From positions 1 through 17,559 of the forward strand of contig JAJFUY010000263.1 in the NCBI GenBank assembly GCA_021372185.1: a stretch of DNA of 17,559 nucleotides, written 5' to 3'. Both the position numbers and the translations under genes were made by a program. The notes under the pieces were generated by a model. That model made no database searches, was not told the origin of the DNA, and saw only the letters and a program-made list of their open reading frames with translations. Positions 1 through 7,481 of the stretch are shown here, one piece after another. This DNA comes from Chlamydiales bacterium. GTDB lineage: Bacteria > Chlamydiota > Chlamydiia > Chlamydiales > FEN-1388. How positions within the stretch are numbered: the first letter of the stretch is position 1; every line of letters begins with the position of its first letter.

Positions 1-2
1 AC

Positions 3-39
3 AAAATCGGGCAAGGGCACGGGCAAGGGCACGGGCAAG
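3..39. repeat. G-rich 12-bp tandem repeat, likely end of a palindromic element
   Basis: The 12-bp unit GGGCAAGGGCAC occurs at 9-20 and 21-32, with a partial third copy at 33-39. It is preceded by AAAATCGGGCAAG (3-15), the exact reverse complement of 14061-14073 beside palindrome D. A similar but diverged G-rich stretch follows D at 14203-14229. The simplest reading is that the window begins at the outer edge of another D-type element whose body lies upstream. No coding function is apparent. Confidence 0.55.
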
Positions 40-50
40 TTTAAATCTAG

Positions 51-79
51 GTGACATGTGCATTTGGGGCTGCTATACT
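51..79 (+). promoter_or_regulatory. Sigma-70/sigma-66 type promoter of the acetyltransferase gene
   Basis: A -35 box GTGACA (51-56, five of six matches to TTGACA) and a -10 box TATACT (74-79, five of six matches to TATAAT) are separated by exactly 17 bp. Transcription would start near 85-87, on or beside the ATG at 87. This argues against the GTG at 51 being a translation start, because it lies inside the -35 box. Confidence 0.6.
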
Positions 80-86
80 GCTACCT

Positions 87-680
87 ATGATTCAATCAAA
101 TATTTCATTTGTACAAAATGATTCAGGCTTACTCATTACTGTGAAAACAGAACGTTTATATATGCGTTCTGTTACTAGTGATGATGCTGAGCGCTACTAT
201 TCACTCTTTTGCAATGCTCTCCTCGTTGAAAAATTTGGCACGGGCGTAGTGCGCACAAAAAAAGAGGTTGATGAGTTAGTAAAAGATGTGTGGGCCGAGC
301 GCTGGAAAAGAAATAACCCTTATAGCGGCTATGCCGTTTTTGAAAGGACAACAGATGACTTTGTTGGCCACATACATTTTTCATCCGGAGATACTACCAC
401 TCCCGGTCAGACAGAAATTGGCTATATATTTTTAAAAGCTCACTGGGGAAAAGGGTATGGCACCGAAGTTGCAAGGGCCGCAGTACATGACTTAGCCCCT
501 CAACTTGCACGGCGCGGATACACCCTAAATGGAGAAAAGCTCCGTACAATCGCAGCCACCGCCCGCGTTGACAATGAAGGCTCAATAAAAATTCTCAAAA
601 AAATCGGCATGCAGCAGATCGGAACGATTATGCTGTACGACGCCGAAAGACACCTCTTTAGCATCAAAATAGTTATTTAA
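87..680 (+). CDS. GNAT family N-acetyltransferase (RimJ/RimL-like)
   Basis: This 197-residue protein has the form of Acetyltransf_3 (RimJ/RimL-type) GNAT enzymes, which move an acetyl group from acetyl-CoA to an amine; the substrate cannot be read from sequence. The N-terminal strand TERLYMRS with following DDAERYYSLF is the usual opening of the fold. The acetyl-CoA pyrophosphate-binding loop is seen in TEIGYIFLKAHWGKGYGTEV, and the NEGSIKILKKIGM helix is the standard C-terminal acceptor-site segment. The open frame extends to a GTG at 51, but a strong promoter covers that stretch, so I prefer ATG 87. GTG 141, just before KTERLYMR, is also possible. No Shine-Dalgarno precedes ATG 87, so the message may be leaderless. 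It is a single gene followed by palindrome A and is probably cytoplasmic. Confidence 0.85.
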   Translation: MIQSNISFVQNDSGLLITVKTERLYMRSVTSDDAERYYSLFCNALLVEKFGTGVVRTKKEVDELVKDVWAERWKRNNPYSGYAVFERTTDDFVGHIHFSSGDTTTPGQTEIGYIFLKAHWGKGYGTEVARAAVHDLAPQLARRGYTLNGEKLRTIAATARVDNEGSIKILKKIGMQQIGTIMLYDAERHLFSIKIVI

Positions 681-710
681 AGTTACACAATTTTCCGGCC
701 TGATAATTTT

Positions 711-922
711 GTTTTAGAGTCCGGAGGACGATTGAGCGAAGCCCACTCGAGACCGCAGGGAACGGTGGGAACATGATAGATAGAAAATAGAGCCCGGCTG
801 AGGGCGATTCAATCTCGTGATGTCGATCTCCCTCAGCCGGGCTCCAAGGGAACTTACATCTATTCCCACCGTTCCCTGCGGTCACGGTGGGCTTCGCTCA
901 GTCGTCCTGGCGGACTCTAGAA
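711..922. repeat. Nested palindromic element A
   Basis: This is an imperfect inverted repeat of about 59 bp per arm (712-770 against 864-922). Each arm carries a small hairpin with CCCACCGT/ACGGTGGG stems, intact in the right arm (865-891) and partly broken in the left arm (742-769). The centre is a perfect 15-bp stem (790-804 with 830-844, GAGCCCGGCTGAGGG). The arm segment CGATTGAGCGAAGCCCAC is shared with element D. The element fills almost the entire gap between two convergent genes. It has no T-run after the central stem, so it is not a canonical intrinsic terminator. No open frame in it looks coding. Confidence 0.85.
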
Positions 923-972
923 CCATGCGCCAAAAACTTTTTTGCCTTTATGTAATTGTTTCCCAAATAAAT

Positions 973-1383
973 CTATTCTATGACGGGGATGACGCGCTCC
1001 AAAACGTCTTGCACGCAGTAGACGGGGGCGTTGTGCATGAGGGCAAGGGTGATGAAGTCACTTGGGCGGCCGTCTATTTCTACAATGTGGCGCACGTCTC
1101 CGCGCATCTGTTCTAGGTAGAGGCGGGCGTAATAGGTAGTGTCTTGCAGGTCGTTAATTACAACCTGCTTTATGCTTATTTCAAAGCCTTTGCACATCGA
1201 TGAGATGAGGTCGTGGGTGAGGGGACGTGGTTTATCAATATCTGTTAGGTACATCTGCAGTGTTTTGCCTACTTGTGTCTCTACATAGATGGCAAATTTT
1301 GTTTCTTTATGCTTGAGCACAATCACCGTGTAGGTGTGTGTCTGCATAATTTTATCAAAAGAAAGCTGCTTTAGTTCGTTCAT
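973..1383 (-). CDS. DUF151 bifunctional nuclease-like protein
   Basis: This 136-residue protein belongs to the DUF151/bifunctional nuclease (BFN) family, small cytosolic proteins reported to have RNase and DNase activity in some members. The family signature lies in the C-terminal part: HIVEIDGRPSDFITLALMHNAP followed by VYCVQDVLERV. The central part (FAIYVETQVGKTLQMYL and the Y-A-R-L-Y-L strand) also fits. The length is close to the minimal domain; many members have a longer tail. It starts 8 bp after the rpiA stop on the same strand, so the two genes probably share a transcript. No clear Shine-Dalgarno is seen before its ATG. The assignment to family is fairly sure; the activity is inferred from family knowledge. 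Confidence 0.82.
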   Translation of the reverse strand: MNELKQLSFDKIMQTHTYTVIVLKHKETKFAIYVETQVGKTLQMYLTDIDKPRPLTHDLISSMCKGFEISIKQVVINDLQDTTYYARLYLEQMRGDVRHIVEIDGRPSDFITLALMHNAPVYCVQDVLERVIPVIE

Positions 1384-1391
1384 ATACGCAT

Positions 1392-2069
1392 TTAAGTAAG
1401 TATTTTTAGTTGTCCGTCTGTATAGCCGATTACCACGCGTCCTGCAAGCTTATAAAATAGACCTGTCTCAACAACTCCTGCAATAGTACGTATAGCACTA
1501 TCCAAAGCTTCTATGTCACCAAGAGGCTGATTTAGCTGGAGGTCATACACAAAATGGCCACTATCGGTAATAAAGGGTTTACCATCGCCACGTATACGCA
1601 GCACACATGCTGTGCCAAATTTGGCAAGCTTGGCACATGTTAAGTTATGGGCAAACTGCACTACTTCTACAGGCAGTTTTACTTTTCCGATCGTTTCAAC
1701 AAGTTTAGATTCATCCACCATGCAGACAAATTCTTGGCTGTTTGATGCCAAAATCTTTTCTTTTAGTAAGGCACCGCCTGCGCCCTTAATCATTTGTTTT
1801 GATGGGTCAATTTCGTCTGCGCCATCAAAATAGAGGTCAATTTTGTCTATAGCGTCAATAGATACTGCCGGCAGTCCGAGCTCTCGGGCAAGCTTTTCTG
1901 AAGCATACGAGGAGGCAACAGTGACAATATTTATCCCCTCAGTTTCATAGCGGCTAGCTAATGCCTTTATAAAACAGGCAGCAGTTGACCCTGTCCCCAA
2001 GCCCACCACCATTCCATCTTCAACTAATGCCGCTGCTGCTTTTCCTATACGATCTTTTACTTCATCCAT
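1392..2069 (-). CDS. rpiA: Ribose-5-phosphate isomerase A
   Basis: This enzyme interconverts ribose 5-phosphate and ribulose 5-phosphate in the non-oxidative pentose phosphate pathway, in the cytoplasm. It has 225 residues, typical of the family. The phosphate loop GLGTGSTA lies at residues 23-30, the catalytic DGADEID segment at 82-88 and KGAGGALLKEK at 95-105. These match the positions of the Asp, Asp, Lys and Glu active-site residues described in the E. coli enzyme. It is divergent from nif3 across 58 bp and is followed closely by the DUF151 gene. Only a weak purine-rich segment precedes the ATG. Nothing is odd in the sequence. Confidence 0.96.
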   Translation of the reverse strand: MDEVKDRIGKAAAALVEDGMVVGLGTGSTAACFIKALASRYETEGINIVTVASSYASEKLARELGLPAVSIDAIDKIDLYFDGADEIDPSKQMIKGAGGALLKEKILASNSQEFVCMVDESKLVETIGKVKLPVEVVQFAHNLTCAKLAKFGTACVLRIRGDGKPFITDSGHFVYDLQLNQPLGDIEALDSAIRTIAGVVETGLFYKLAGRVVIGYTDGQLKILT

Positions 2070-2127
2070 TGCAACCTGAACTCCATTTGTGTTATACGAA
2101 ATCTATTAACCTTTACATTAACCATAT

Positions 2128-2886
2128 ATGCCTACACAGCTCAAGACATTTTCTCAGTATATTGATTCAATCTTGCTACCTGATGCATTTCAAGACGTCT
2201 GCATTAATGGCGTTCAGGTTGAAGGAAAGAAAAAAATCAAGCACCTAGCCGTTGCCGTAACAGCCAGCCTCTACACCATTAAGAAGGCAAAAAGCATTAA
2301 AGCAGATGCCCTATTAGTGCATCATGGTCTATTTATAAAAGGCCGCGATACTACGATAACCGGCAGCCTAAAAGAAATGCTCTCAATACTGTTATCAAGT
2401 GATATTAGCCTTTTGGGCTACCATTTACCTTTGGATGCCCACCAAGAGCTTGGCAACAACTGGCCTGCAGCTAAAATGCTTGGCTGGACAGACTTAGAGC
2501 CCTTTGGCAAGTTCCACGGCATGCATATTGGCGTAAAAGGATCATGCGAGCCAATCACCCAAGAGCACCTTAAAAAGAAGCTCGAAAAATTTTATGGCCA
2601 CACTGCCATGACCGTTTTTGGCGGCCCCAAAACTATCCGTACATGCGCCCTTATTTCTGGTGGCGCTCATAAATCAATCGTAGATGCCGTAAATGAAGAA
2701 GTAGACTGCTTTATTACCGGCACTAACGATGAGCCAATTTGGCATATCGCCCAGCAAGATAAGATAAACTTTTTTTCTTTAGGTCATGCCGCCACAGAGA
2801 CTATAGGCGTACAGCTACTGGGACAGCACCTTGCCGAGCAGTTTGACCTTAAGGTCACCTACATACAGGAAAACAATCCATTTTAA
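2128..2886 (+). CDS. Nif3-like dinuclear metal centre protein (YbgI/DUF34)
   Basis: This 252-residue protein is a member of the Nif3/YbgI family, ring-forming proteins that bind two metal ions. Their exact biochemical role is unsettled; some members have been linked to GTP cyclohydrolase I type 2-like activity by annotation only. The family motifs are in order: NGVQVEG (27-33), HHGLF (65-69), HLPLDAH (99-105) followed by LGNN, and GHAATETIG (219-227). The expected metal ligands are therefore His65, His66, Asp103, His220 and Glu224. The length matches the short (about 250 residue) bacterial form without the inserted PII-like domain. tyrS follows after 45 bp on the same strand, so a shared transcript is likely. 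Confidence 0.93.
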   Translation: MPTQLKTFSQYIDSILLPDAFQDVCINGVQVEGKKKIKHLAVAVTASLYTIKKAKSIKADALLVHHGLFIKGRDTTITGSLKEMLSILLSSDISLLGYHLPLDAHQELGNNWPAAKMLGWTDLEPFGKFHGMHIGVKGSCEPITQEHLKKKLEKFYGHTAMTVFGGPKTIRTCALISGGAHKSIVDAVNEEVDCFITGTNDEPIWHIAQQDKINFFSLGHAATETIGVQLLGQHLAEQFDLKVTYIQENNPF

Positions 2887-2931
2887 ATAGCATTTACGCT
2901 AAGGTAGTGGGAAAAATGAGAACCTTTTCCT

Positions 2932-4206
2932 ATGACAGAAAATATTGTTGATGTACTTGCATCGCGCGGCTTGCTTGATTCTATTACCCACGAAGAGCTC
3001 AAAACAGCTTCAAATAAACCTCTAAAGGTATATTGCGGGTTTGACCCAACAAGCGACAGCCTGCACGTTGGCAACATGGTAGCTATTATGGGTTTAGCCT
3101 GGTTTCAGCGATGCGGCCATCAGCCAGTTGCCATTGTAGGTGGTGCTACAGGCATGATTGGTGATCCTTCAGGCAAAAAGCAAGAGCGGTCACTCCTTGA
3201 TGAAGAGACACTTGCAAAAAACATGCGTGGCATACAGAAAAATCTTGAATACATCCTTACGGCAGACCCTACACTTCCCGCCCCAATTTTTTTAAATAAC
3301 TATGACTGGTTTAAGAATTTTTCATTCTTATCGTTTTTACGCGATGTAGGAAAACACTTTAGAGTGGGCACCATGATGGCTAAAGACAGCGTAAAAGGGC
3401 GTATGGAGTCTGAAGAGGGGATGAGCTTTACAGAATTTAGCTACCAGCTTTTGCAAGGATACGATTTTTACCATCTTCATGCCAACCATGGCGTATCAGT
3501 GCAAATTGGCGGAAGCGACCAGTGGGGCAACATCACAGCCGGTATTGACTACACAAGAAAAATGACCGGCAAACAGGTGTTTGGGCTGACTATGCCGCTT
3601 TTAACCCGCAGCGATGGCCAAAAATTTGGCAAATCTGAGCAGGGTGCTATCTGGATGTCAGCTGATAAGCTTTCGCCTTTTGAGTTTTATCAATATCTTG
3701 TGCGTATTGCCGATAGTGATGTTATCAAAATGCTCAAAATGCTCACGTTTATTGATCTTGGCACCATACGCGATATGGAACATCAAATGCAAAGCCCAAG
3801 TTACATTCCAAACACAGCTCAGAGACTATTAGCAGAAGCTATTACAAACTTAGTACACGGCCAAGATGGTTTAGCAAAAGCCCTTCAGGCAACTCTTGCA
3901 ATGAGTCCAGGAAAGGTGGTTGAGCTCACAGGCGATAGCATCCGTAACATGCTTAACGACATACCAAACGCCCAGCTTAAAACAGAAGATGTTGACGGCC
4001 AAAAACTTATTGACATAGTAGTCAAGGCCGGTTTTTCTGCTAGCAAAGGCGATGTAAGACGGCTTATTCGCAATGGGGGAGTGTGGCTGAATAATGACAA
4101 GATTGATGACGAAAATTTCAGCGTTTCAAAGCAGCACTTTATAGACGACAAGTACCTTTTGGTCTCTTTAGGCAAAAAACATAAGTCAGTAATTGAAGTT
4201 AGATAG
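2932..4206 (+). CDS. tyrS: Tyrosyl-tRNA synthetase
   Basis: This cytoplasmic class I synthetase charges tRNA-Tyr using ATP. It has 424 residues, the normal bacterial TyrS size. The HIGH-type signature appears as HVGN (residues 45-48), the KMSKS-type signature as KFGKS (231-235), and the tyrosine-recognition region as GGSDQWGNITAGIDY. The last 70 residues form an S4 RNA-binding domain (DIVVKAGFSASKGDVRRLIRNGGV). Segments such as FLRDVGKHFRVGTMMAKD are close to what I recall of chlamydial TyrS. ATG 2932 is the natural start; an ATG at 2916 is out of frame. The Shine-Dalgarno is weak. The 45-bp leader is too short for a T-box. Confidence 0.96.
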   Translation: MTENIVDVLASRGLLDSITHEELKTASNKPLKVYCGFDPTSDSLHVGNMVAIMGLAWFQRCGHQPVAIVGGATGMIGDPSGKKQERSLLDEETLAKNMRGIQKNLEYILTADPTLPAPIFLNNYDWFKNFSFLSFLRDVGKHFRVGTMMAKDSVKGRMESEEGMSFTEFSYQLLQGYDFYHLHANHGVSVQIGGSDQWGNITAGIDYTRKMTGKQVFGLTMPLLTRSDGQKFGKSEQGAIWMSADKLSPFEFYQYLVRIADSDVIKMLKMLTFIDLGTIRDMEHQMQSPSYIPNTAQRLLAEAITNLVHGQDGLAKALQATLAMSPGKVVELTGDSIRNMLNDIPNAQLKTEDVDGQKLIDIVVKAGFSASKGDVRRLIRNGGVWLNNDKIDDENFSVSKQHFIDDKYLLVSLGKKHKSVIEVR

Positions 4207-4268
4207 AAGTTAGCACTTGATTGTTAATGAGGGACATACGAAAATGTCGCTCGAATTTCGGATTAGAC

Positions 4269-4288
4269 TAAAATTAAAGTAGGAGAGG
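4269..4288 (+). promoter_or_regulatory. Putative -10 box and strong ribosome binding site of the HU gene
   Basis: A TAAAAT hexamer (4269-4274) with no convincing -35 partner is followed by AGGAGAGG (4281-4288), an excellent Shine-Dalgarno 10 bp before the ATG at 4299. It is the best ribosome binding site of the plus-strand run, fitting a highly expressed nucleoid protein. The ribosome site is clear; the promoter call is weak. Confidence 0.45.
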
Positions 4289-4298
4289 TAAGAGTTTT

Positions 4299-4643
4299 AT
4301 GGAAGAAAACGAAAAGACACAAACTATCACGAAAAAACAGTTGATAAATTCAATTTCACAAGAAAAGGGTATTCATCCAAACGACGTACGCCAAGTTATA
4401 CAGGCTTTTTTGGATAAAATGACCGACTTTTTGTCGACAGGCGACCGCCTAGAGTTTCGCGATTTTGGTGTCTTTGAAGTTGTAGAGCGCAAACAAAAAA
4501 TTGGACGTAACCCGAAAAATGCGGCAGTGCCAATTTTAATTCCTGCTCGTAACGCTGTAAAATTTACGCCTGGCAAAAAAATGCGCCGTGCCATTGAATC
4601 TGAGATGGCGTTTGACGACGATCTCGAGATGGCAAAAAAATAA
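4299..4643 (+). CDS. HU/IHF family DNA-binding protein
   Basis: This 114-residue histone-like protein bends and compacts DNA. The core runs from ITKKQLINSISQEKG to about residue 103. The beta-arm region RLEFRDFGVFEVVERKQKIGRNPKN carries the family GxF..V..R..R.GRNP pattern, and a shortened arm leads to VKFTPGKKMRRAI. It has an acidic-basic C-terminal tail (DDDLEMAKK) and a short N-terminal extension (MEENEKTQT). In Chlamydia the comparable gene near accA is annotated as IHF alpha; HU and IHF cannot be separated here. It is first in a run with the L,D-transpeptidase (24-bp gap), accA (35-bp gap) and the ABM-like gene (3-bp gap). Confidence 0.93.
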   Translation: MEENEKTQTITKKQLINSISQEKGIHPNDVRQVIQAFLDKMTDFLSTGDRLEFRDFGVFEVVERKQKIGRNPKNAAVPILIPARNAVKFTPGKKMRRAIESEMAFDDDLEMAKK

Positions 4644-4667
4644 ATTGTGATTTTAGGTGTAAACTAG

Positions 4668-5705
4668 ATGTCCCTTCCGCGAATATTTCTTATTGTGAGC
4701 GTTTTATTGTTTGGCGGCATTGGTGTGCTTGCGCTTGTGAAGCGTAATAAGGCACCAAAAGCTGAAACTACAGTAGTAGCTCAAGAACTACCAGTAGCCA
4801 CAAATCAGTCTCAAGTAATAGAGATTGATTTGGCCACACTGCAGCCAGCAACAAGCTCTGTAGTAGCTCCGAAGCCGGTGGTAGTAGATCAGCCACAAGA
4901 AATTTCAGCTGAAGTTGCGGCCTATAGCGATACACCAGAATGCGACAAAATTAACCTGCTCTTTCAGAAAAACTCACCTCTTCCTATTGTTGAAACAATC
5001 CCTTATAAAAGTAAGGTATCTTGGAAGACAGGAAGATCGGCCTGGCTTGTAGACTATGCTGCCCATCACAAAACCCACTTGCACTTCATCGCACGCAGCA
5101 TGAATGGCCCCAATAAGATTGATTATAACCCACGCCCACCAAGAGAGGGCGAGAGCATTAACGTGCTTTCATCAAAAGTAAACTTTTACTTTCAGACGAT
5201 TATTGACATCTCACGCTGCAAATTGATGCTCTATGCTGTGATGCCGGATGCGGCTGAGTATGTGCTTTTAAAAACCTACCCAGTAAGTCTAGGCCGCCTG
5301 GATTCTACTAAAGCAAGCGGATCTCTTACGCCTATAGGCAAATATAGCCTAGGATCACGCGTTGCCATTTACCAGCCTAAGATGATGGGCACCTATCGCG
5401 GAAATCGCACAGAGATGATTACAGTGTTTGGCACGCGCTGGATTCCTTTAGATAAGGAACTCGGGCCCTGTACAGAACCTGCCAAGGGATATGGCATCCA
5501 CGGCACACCTTGGCATCATGATGATAACGGTAAACTCGTTGATAACACAGAAAGTATAGGCAAATATGAGAGCGATGGCTGCATCCGCATGCGCGCTCAA
5601 GATATAGAAGAAGTGTTTGCTATAGTCTCTACTCGCCCTACGGTTGTAGAGATAGTAAGCGATTTTTCAAAAGCTGTGCTTCCAGGAAAAGAGCAAATGT
5701 ATTAG
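4668..5705 (+). CDS. L,D-transpeptidase (YkuD) with N-terminal anchor
   Basis: Members of this family make 3-3 peptidoglycan crosslinks or attach proteins to peptide stems outside the inner membrane. The 345-residue protein begins with a signal/anchor helix (residues 4-24, FLIVSVLLFGGIGVLALV), then a low-complexity linker rich in Val, Ala and Pro (about 28-95). A region around residues 138-165 (HFIARSMNG...YNPRPPREGESINVL) resembles a LysM peptidoglycan-binding domain. The YkuD domain covers about 170-335. The catalytic HGT is at 278-280 and the SDGCIRM motif has Cys305 and Arg307, so the active site is intact. It starts after a modest AGGTGT ribosome site, between HU and accA. A chlamydia-like bacterium with this enzyme probably builds or remodels peptidoglycan. 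Confidence 0.9.
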   Translation: MSLPRIFLIVSVLLFGGIGVLALVKRNKAPKAETTVVAQELPVATNQSQVIEIDLATLQPATSSVVAPKPVVVDQPQEISAEVAAYSDTPECDKINLLFQKNSPLPIVETIPYKSKVSWKTGRSAWLVDYAAHHKTHLHFIARSMNGPNKIDYNPRPPREGESINVLSSKVNFYFQTIIDISRCKLMLYAVMPDAAEYVLLKTYPVSLGRLDSTKASGSLTPIGKYSLGSRVAIYQPKMMGTYRGNRTEMITVFGTRWIPLDKELGPCTEPAKGYGIHGTPWHHDDNGKLVDNTESIGKYESDGCIRMRAQDIEEVFAIVSTRPTVVEIVSDFSKAVLPGKEQMY

Positions 5706-5740
5706 AATAATTGTAAGTTTTAATAAATTAAGGGAATAAT

Positions 5741-6754
5741 ATGACAAAAGACCACCCATCTGCTGACAAACAAAACTACTATCTCCCTCACGAAAAGCAA
5801 ATTTTTGAGTACTTAAAGACCATCGAACACCTGAAAAAGCAGAATCAAGATAATCCGCTTTTTAGCACCGAAATTCGCCAATTAGAAGAAAAACTCCATA
5901 ATTTACAAAAAAAAGTATATAGTGACCTCACTCCTTGGGATCGCGTACTTATATCTCGTCACCCTCAGCGCCCTCACACTATAGACTACGTAAAAAACAT
6001 TGCCGATAACTTTGTTGAACTCTTTGGAGACCGCACGCAGGGTGATGACCCCTCAATTATTGGTGGTTTTGCCACAATAGACGGCGTAAAATGTATGCTT
6101 ATTGGCCAAGAAAAGGGCGGCGACACAGAATCTCGCGTAAAACGCAACTTCGGCATGGTAAACCCAGAAGGGTTTAGAAAAGCTATGCGCCTGATGAAAC
6201 TGGCAGAAAAGTATAACCTCCCTATCGTATCGCTTCTTGATACACCTGGCGCCTATCCTGGCTTAGAAGCTGAACAGCGCGGACAGGGCTGGATTATTGC
6301 TAAAAACCTCCAAGAAATGTCTCAGCTTGCCACTCCTGTTATTGTACTCATTATTGGTGAAGGCTGCTCAGGCGGCGCGCTTGGCATGGGAGTAGGGGAT
6401 GTTATTGGCATGCTAGAGCACTCATACTATTCTGTTATTAGCCCAGAGGGTTGTGCGTCAATCTTATGGAAAGATTCTAGCAAAAAACAAGTAGCAGCAG
6501 CGGCCTTAAAGCTTAACGCAGAATACTTGTTAGAAGCGGGTATTGTAGATGAAGTAATTACAGAACCACTTGGTGGCGCGCATCACAACACAGCCCAGGT
6601 ATATGCCGACGTGAAGAAATTTATAGTAGATCAGTGCGCAATGCTTGCCCGCATTTCACCGCCGCTTTTACTAGAACAGCGCTACACAAAGTTTAGAACA
6701 ATTGGCCGCTACAACGAAAAGCAGCCACAAGTCTCTGCACTAAACGCGATATAG
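5741..6754 (+). CDS. accA: Acetyl-CoA carboxylase carboxyltransferase subunit alpha
   Basis: AccA pairs with AccD to transfer the carboxyl group from carboxybiotin to acetyl-CoA, giving malonyl-CoA, the first committed step of fatty-acid synthesis in the cytoplasm. The 337-residue protein has the expected helical N-terminal segment (about 16-90), FGDRTQGDD (about 95-103), GQEKGGDTESRVKRNFGM, LLDTPGAYPGLEAEQRGQG, and the oxyanion-hole region EGCSGGALGMGVGD (about 207-220), then SPEGCASILWKD. The length is slightly above the usual 315-325. AGGGAA (5731-5736) is a good ribosome site. No biotin carboxylase or AccD gene is in the window, as is common for accA. Confidence 0.97.
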   Translation: MTKDHPSADKQNYYLPHEKQIFEYLKTIEHLKKQNQDNPLFSTEIRQLEEKLHNLQKKVYSDLTPWDRVLISRHPQRPHTIDYVKNIADNFVELFGDRTQGDDPSIIGGFATIDGVKCMLIGQEKGGDTESRVKRNFGMVNPEGFRKAMRLMKLAEKYNLPIVSLLDTPGAYPGLEAEQRGQGWIIAKNLQEMSQLATPVIVLIIGEGCSGGALGMGVGDVIGMLEHSYYSVISPEGCASILWKDSSKKQVAAAALKLNAEYLLEAGIVDEVITEPLGGAHHNTAQVYADVKKFIVDQCAMLARISPPLLLEQRYTKFRTIGRYNEKQPQVSALNAI

Positions 6755-6757
6755 CCT

Positions 6758-7363
6758 GTGATTGATACTGGTCAAATTTTACGCATTCGCATCAAAGATG
6801 GTGCGAATGGTGCCTTTACAGCGTGGCAAGAGAAGCTTCGTGGTGAAATCACAACAAGTACAGGCTTTGTTAGCCTAGAAATTTTTTCTCCTCAAGAAAG
6901 TAAAAAGCCAGAATGGATCATCATCCAGCATTTTGATAACTCATCAAATCTAGAAGCGTGGCTGCATTCAAGTAAGCGTAAAAACCTTATAAAAGATGCC
7001 GAATCCCTTGTTTCATCCTATGAAAGCCACAGGGTAACATCACCTTATGATAACTGGTTTTCGCAAGGACCAAAAGAAAATTGGCTCTTGATCTGGAAGC
7101 AGACCATGCTTATATTGCTCGTGCTCTTTCCAATCGTCATGCTAGAAATACGCTTTCTCATGCCATTATTGGGCAACCTAAACACATCGCTTGCAACATT
7201 CATAGGCAACATAATAAGCGTATCCCTCATCACATGGCCCTGCATGCCATTTTGCCTCTCATTCCTCAACTGGTGGCTAGAGCCCAGCAGCACCAAAAAC
7301 CACATCCTTGGCACTCTTTTAGTGCTAGCCCTGTATGCAGCGGAAATCGCCATTTTCTGGTAA
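6758..7363 (+). CDS. ABM-superfamily (COG3224-like) domain protein with C-terminal membrane helices
   Basis: The 201-residue protein has an N-terminal ferredoxin-like domain of the antibiotic biosynthesis monooxygenase (ABM) superfamily (about residues 1-95). Features are GANGAFTAWQEKL, STGFVSLEIFSP, EWIIIQHFDNSSNLEAWLHSSKRKNLI. This is followed by hydrophobic stretches at about 112-138, 142-172 and 183-200 that should form three membrane helices. This arrangement matches COG3224-type proteins, whose function is unknown; the superfamily name does not prove oxygenase activity. It starts with GTG only 3 bp after the accA stop and lacks its own ribosome site, so translation probably depends on coupling to accA. 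No in-frame ATG lies near the beginning. Confidence 0.72.
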   Translation: MIDTGQILRIRIKDGANGAFTAWQEKLRGEITTSTGFVSLEIFSPQESKKPEWIIIQHFDNSSNLEAWLHSSKRKNLIKDAESLVSSYESHRVTSPYDNWFSQGPKENWLLIWKQTMLILLVLFPIVMLEIRFLMPLLGNLNTSLATFIGNIISVSLITWPCMPFCLSFLNWWLEPSSTKNHILGTLLVLALYAAEIAIFW

Positions 7364-7410
7364 CAAGATAAGCCATAACCCAGGCTAGTAATTTTCTCTT
7401 TTTCTTAGTC

Positions 7411-7459
7411 TTGATCTTATTCTTATTCTTTTAAATACAAAAAAACAGAATAAGATCAA
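7411..7459 (+). repeat. 13-bp perfect inverted repeat after the accA operon
   Basis: TTGATCTTATTCT (7411-7423) is the exact reverse complement of 7447-7459, with a 23-nt A/T-rich loop. It sits 48 bp after the last gene of the plus-strand run. Part of the left arm pairs again with 7734-7752 (AAGAATAAGAATAAGATCA, 19 bp perfect), so the same sequence can also close an outer loop around element B. It has no following T-run, so it may stabilise the 3' end rather than terminate transcription. Confidence 0.7.
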
Positions 7460-7481
7460 ACCCTGGCTTTGAAAAGTAGAC

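Noticed and set aside
711..922. Element A as an insertion sequence remnant with a transposase
   Set aside because: No transposase-like reading frame is present; at most it is a non-autonomous element.
817..1116. Open frame of 99 residues across element A
   Set aside because: It is a shadow of the palindrome and of the DUF151 gene on the other strand, with no ribosome site or family match.
2887..2931. T-box or other leader regulating tyrS
   Set aside because: Only 45 bp separate nif3 and tyrS, too short for a T-box, and no T-box motif is seen.
4229..4260. Weak hairpin CGAAAAT/ATTTCG between tyrS and the HU gene as terminator
   Set aside because: Short, bulged stem and no T-run.
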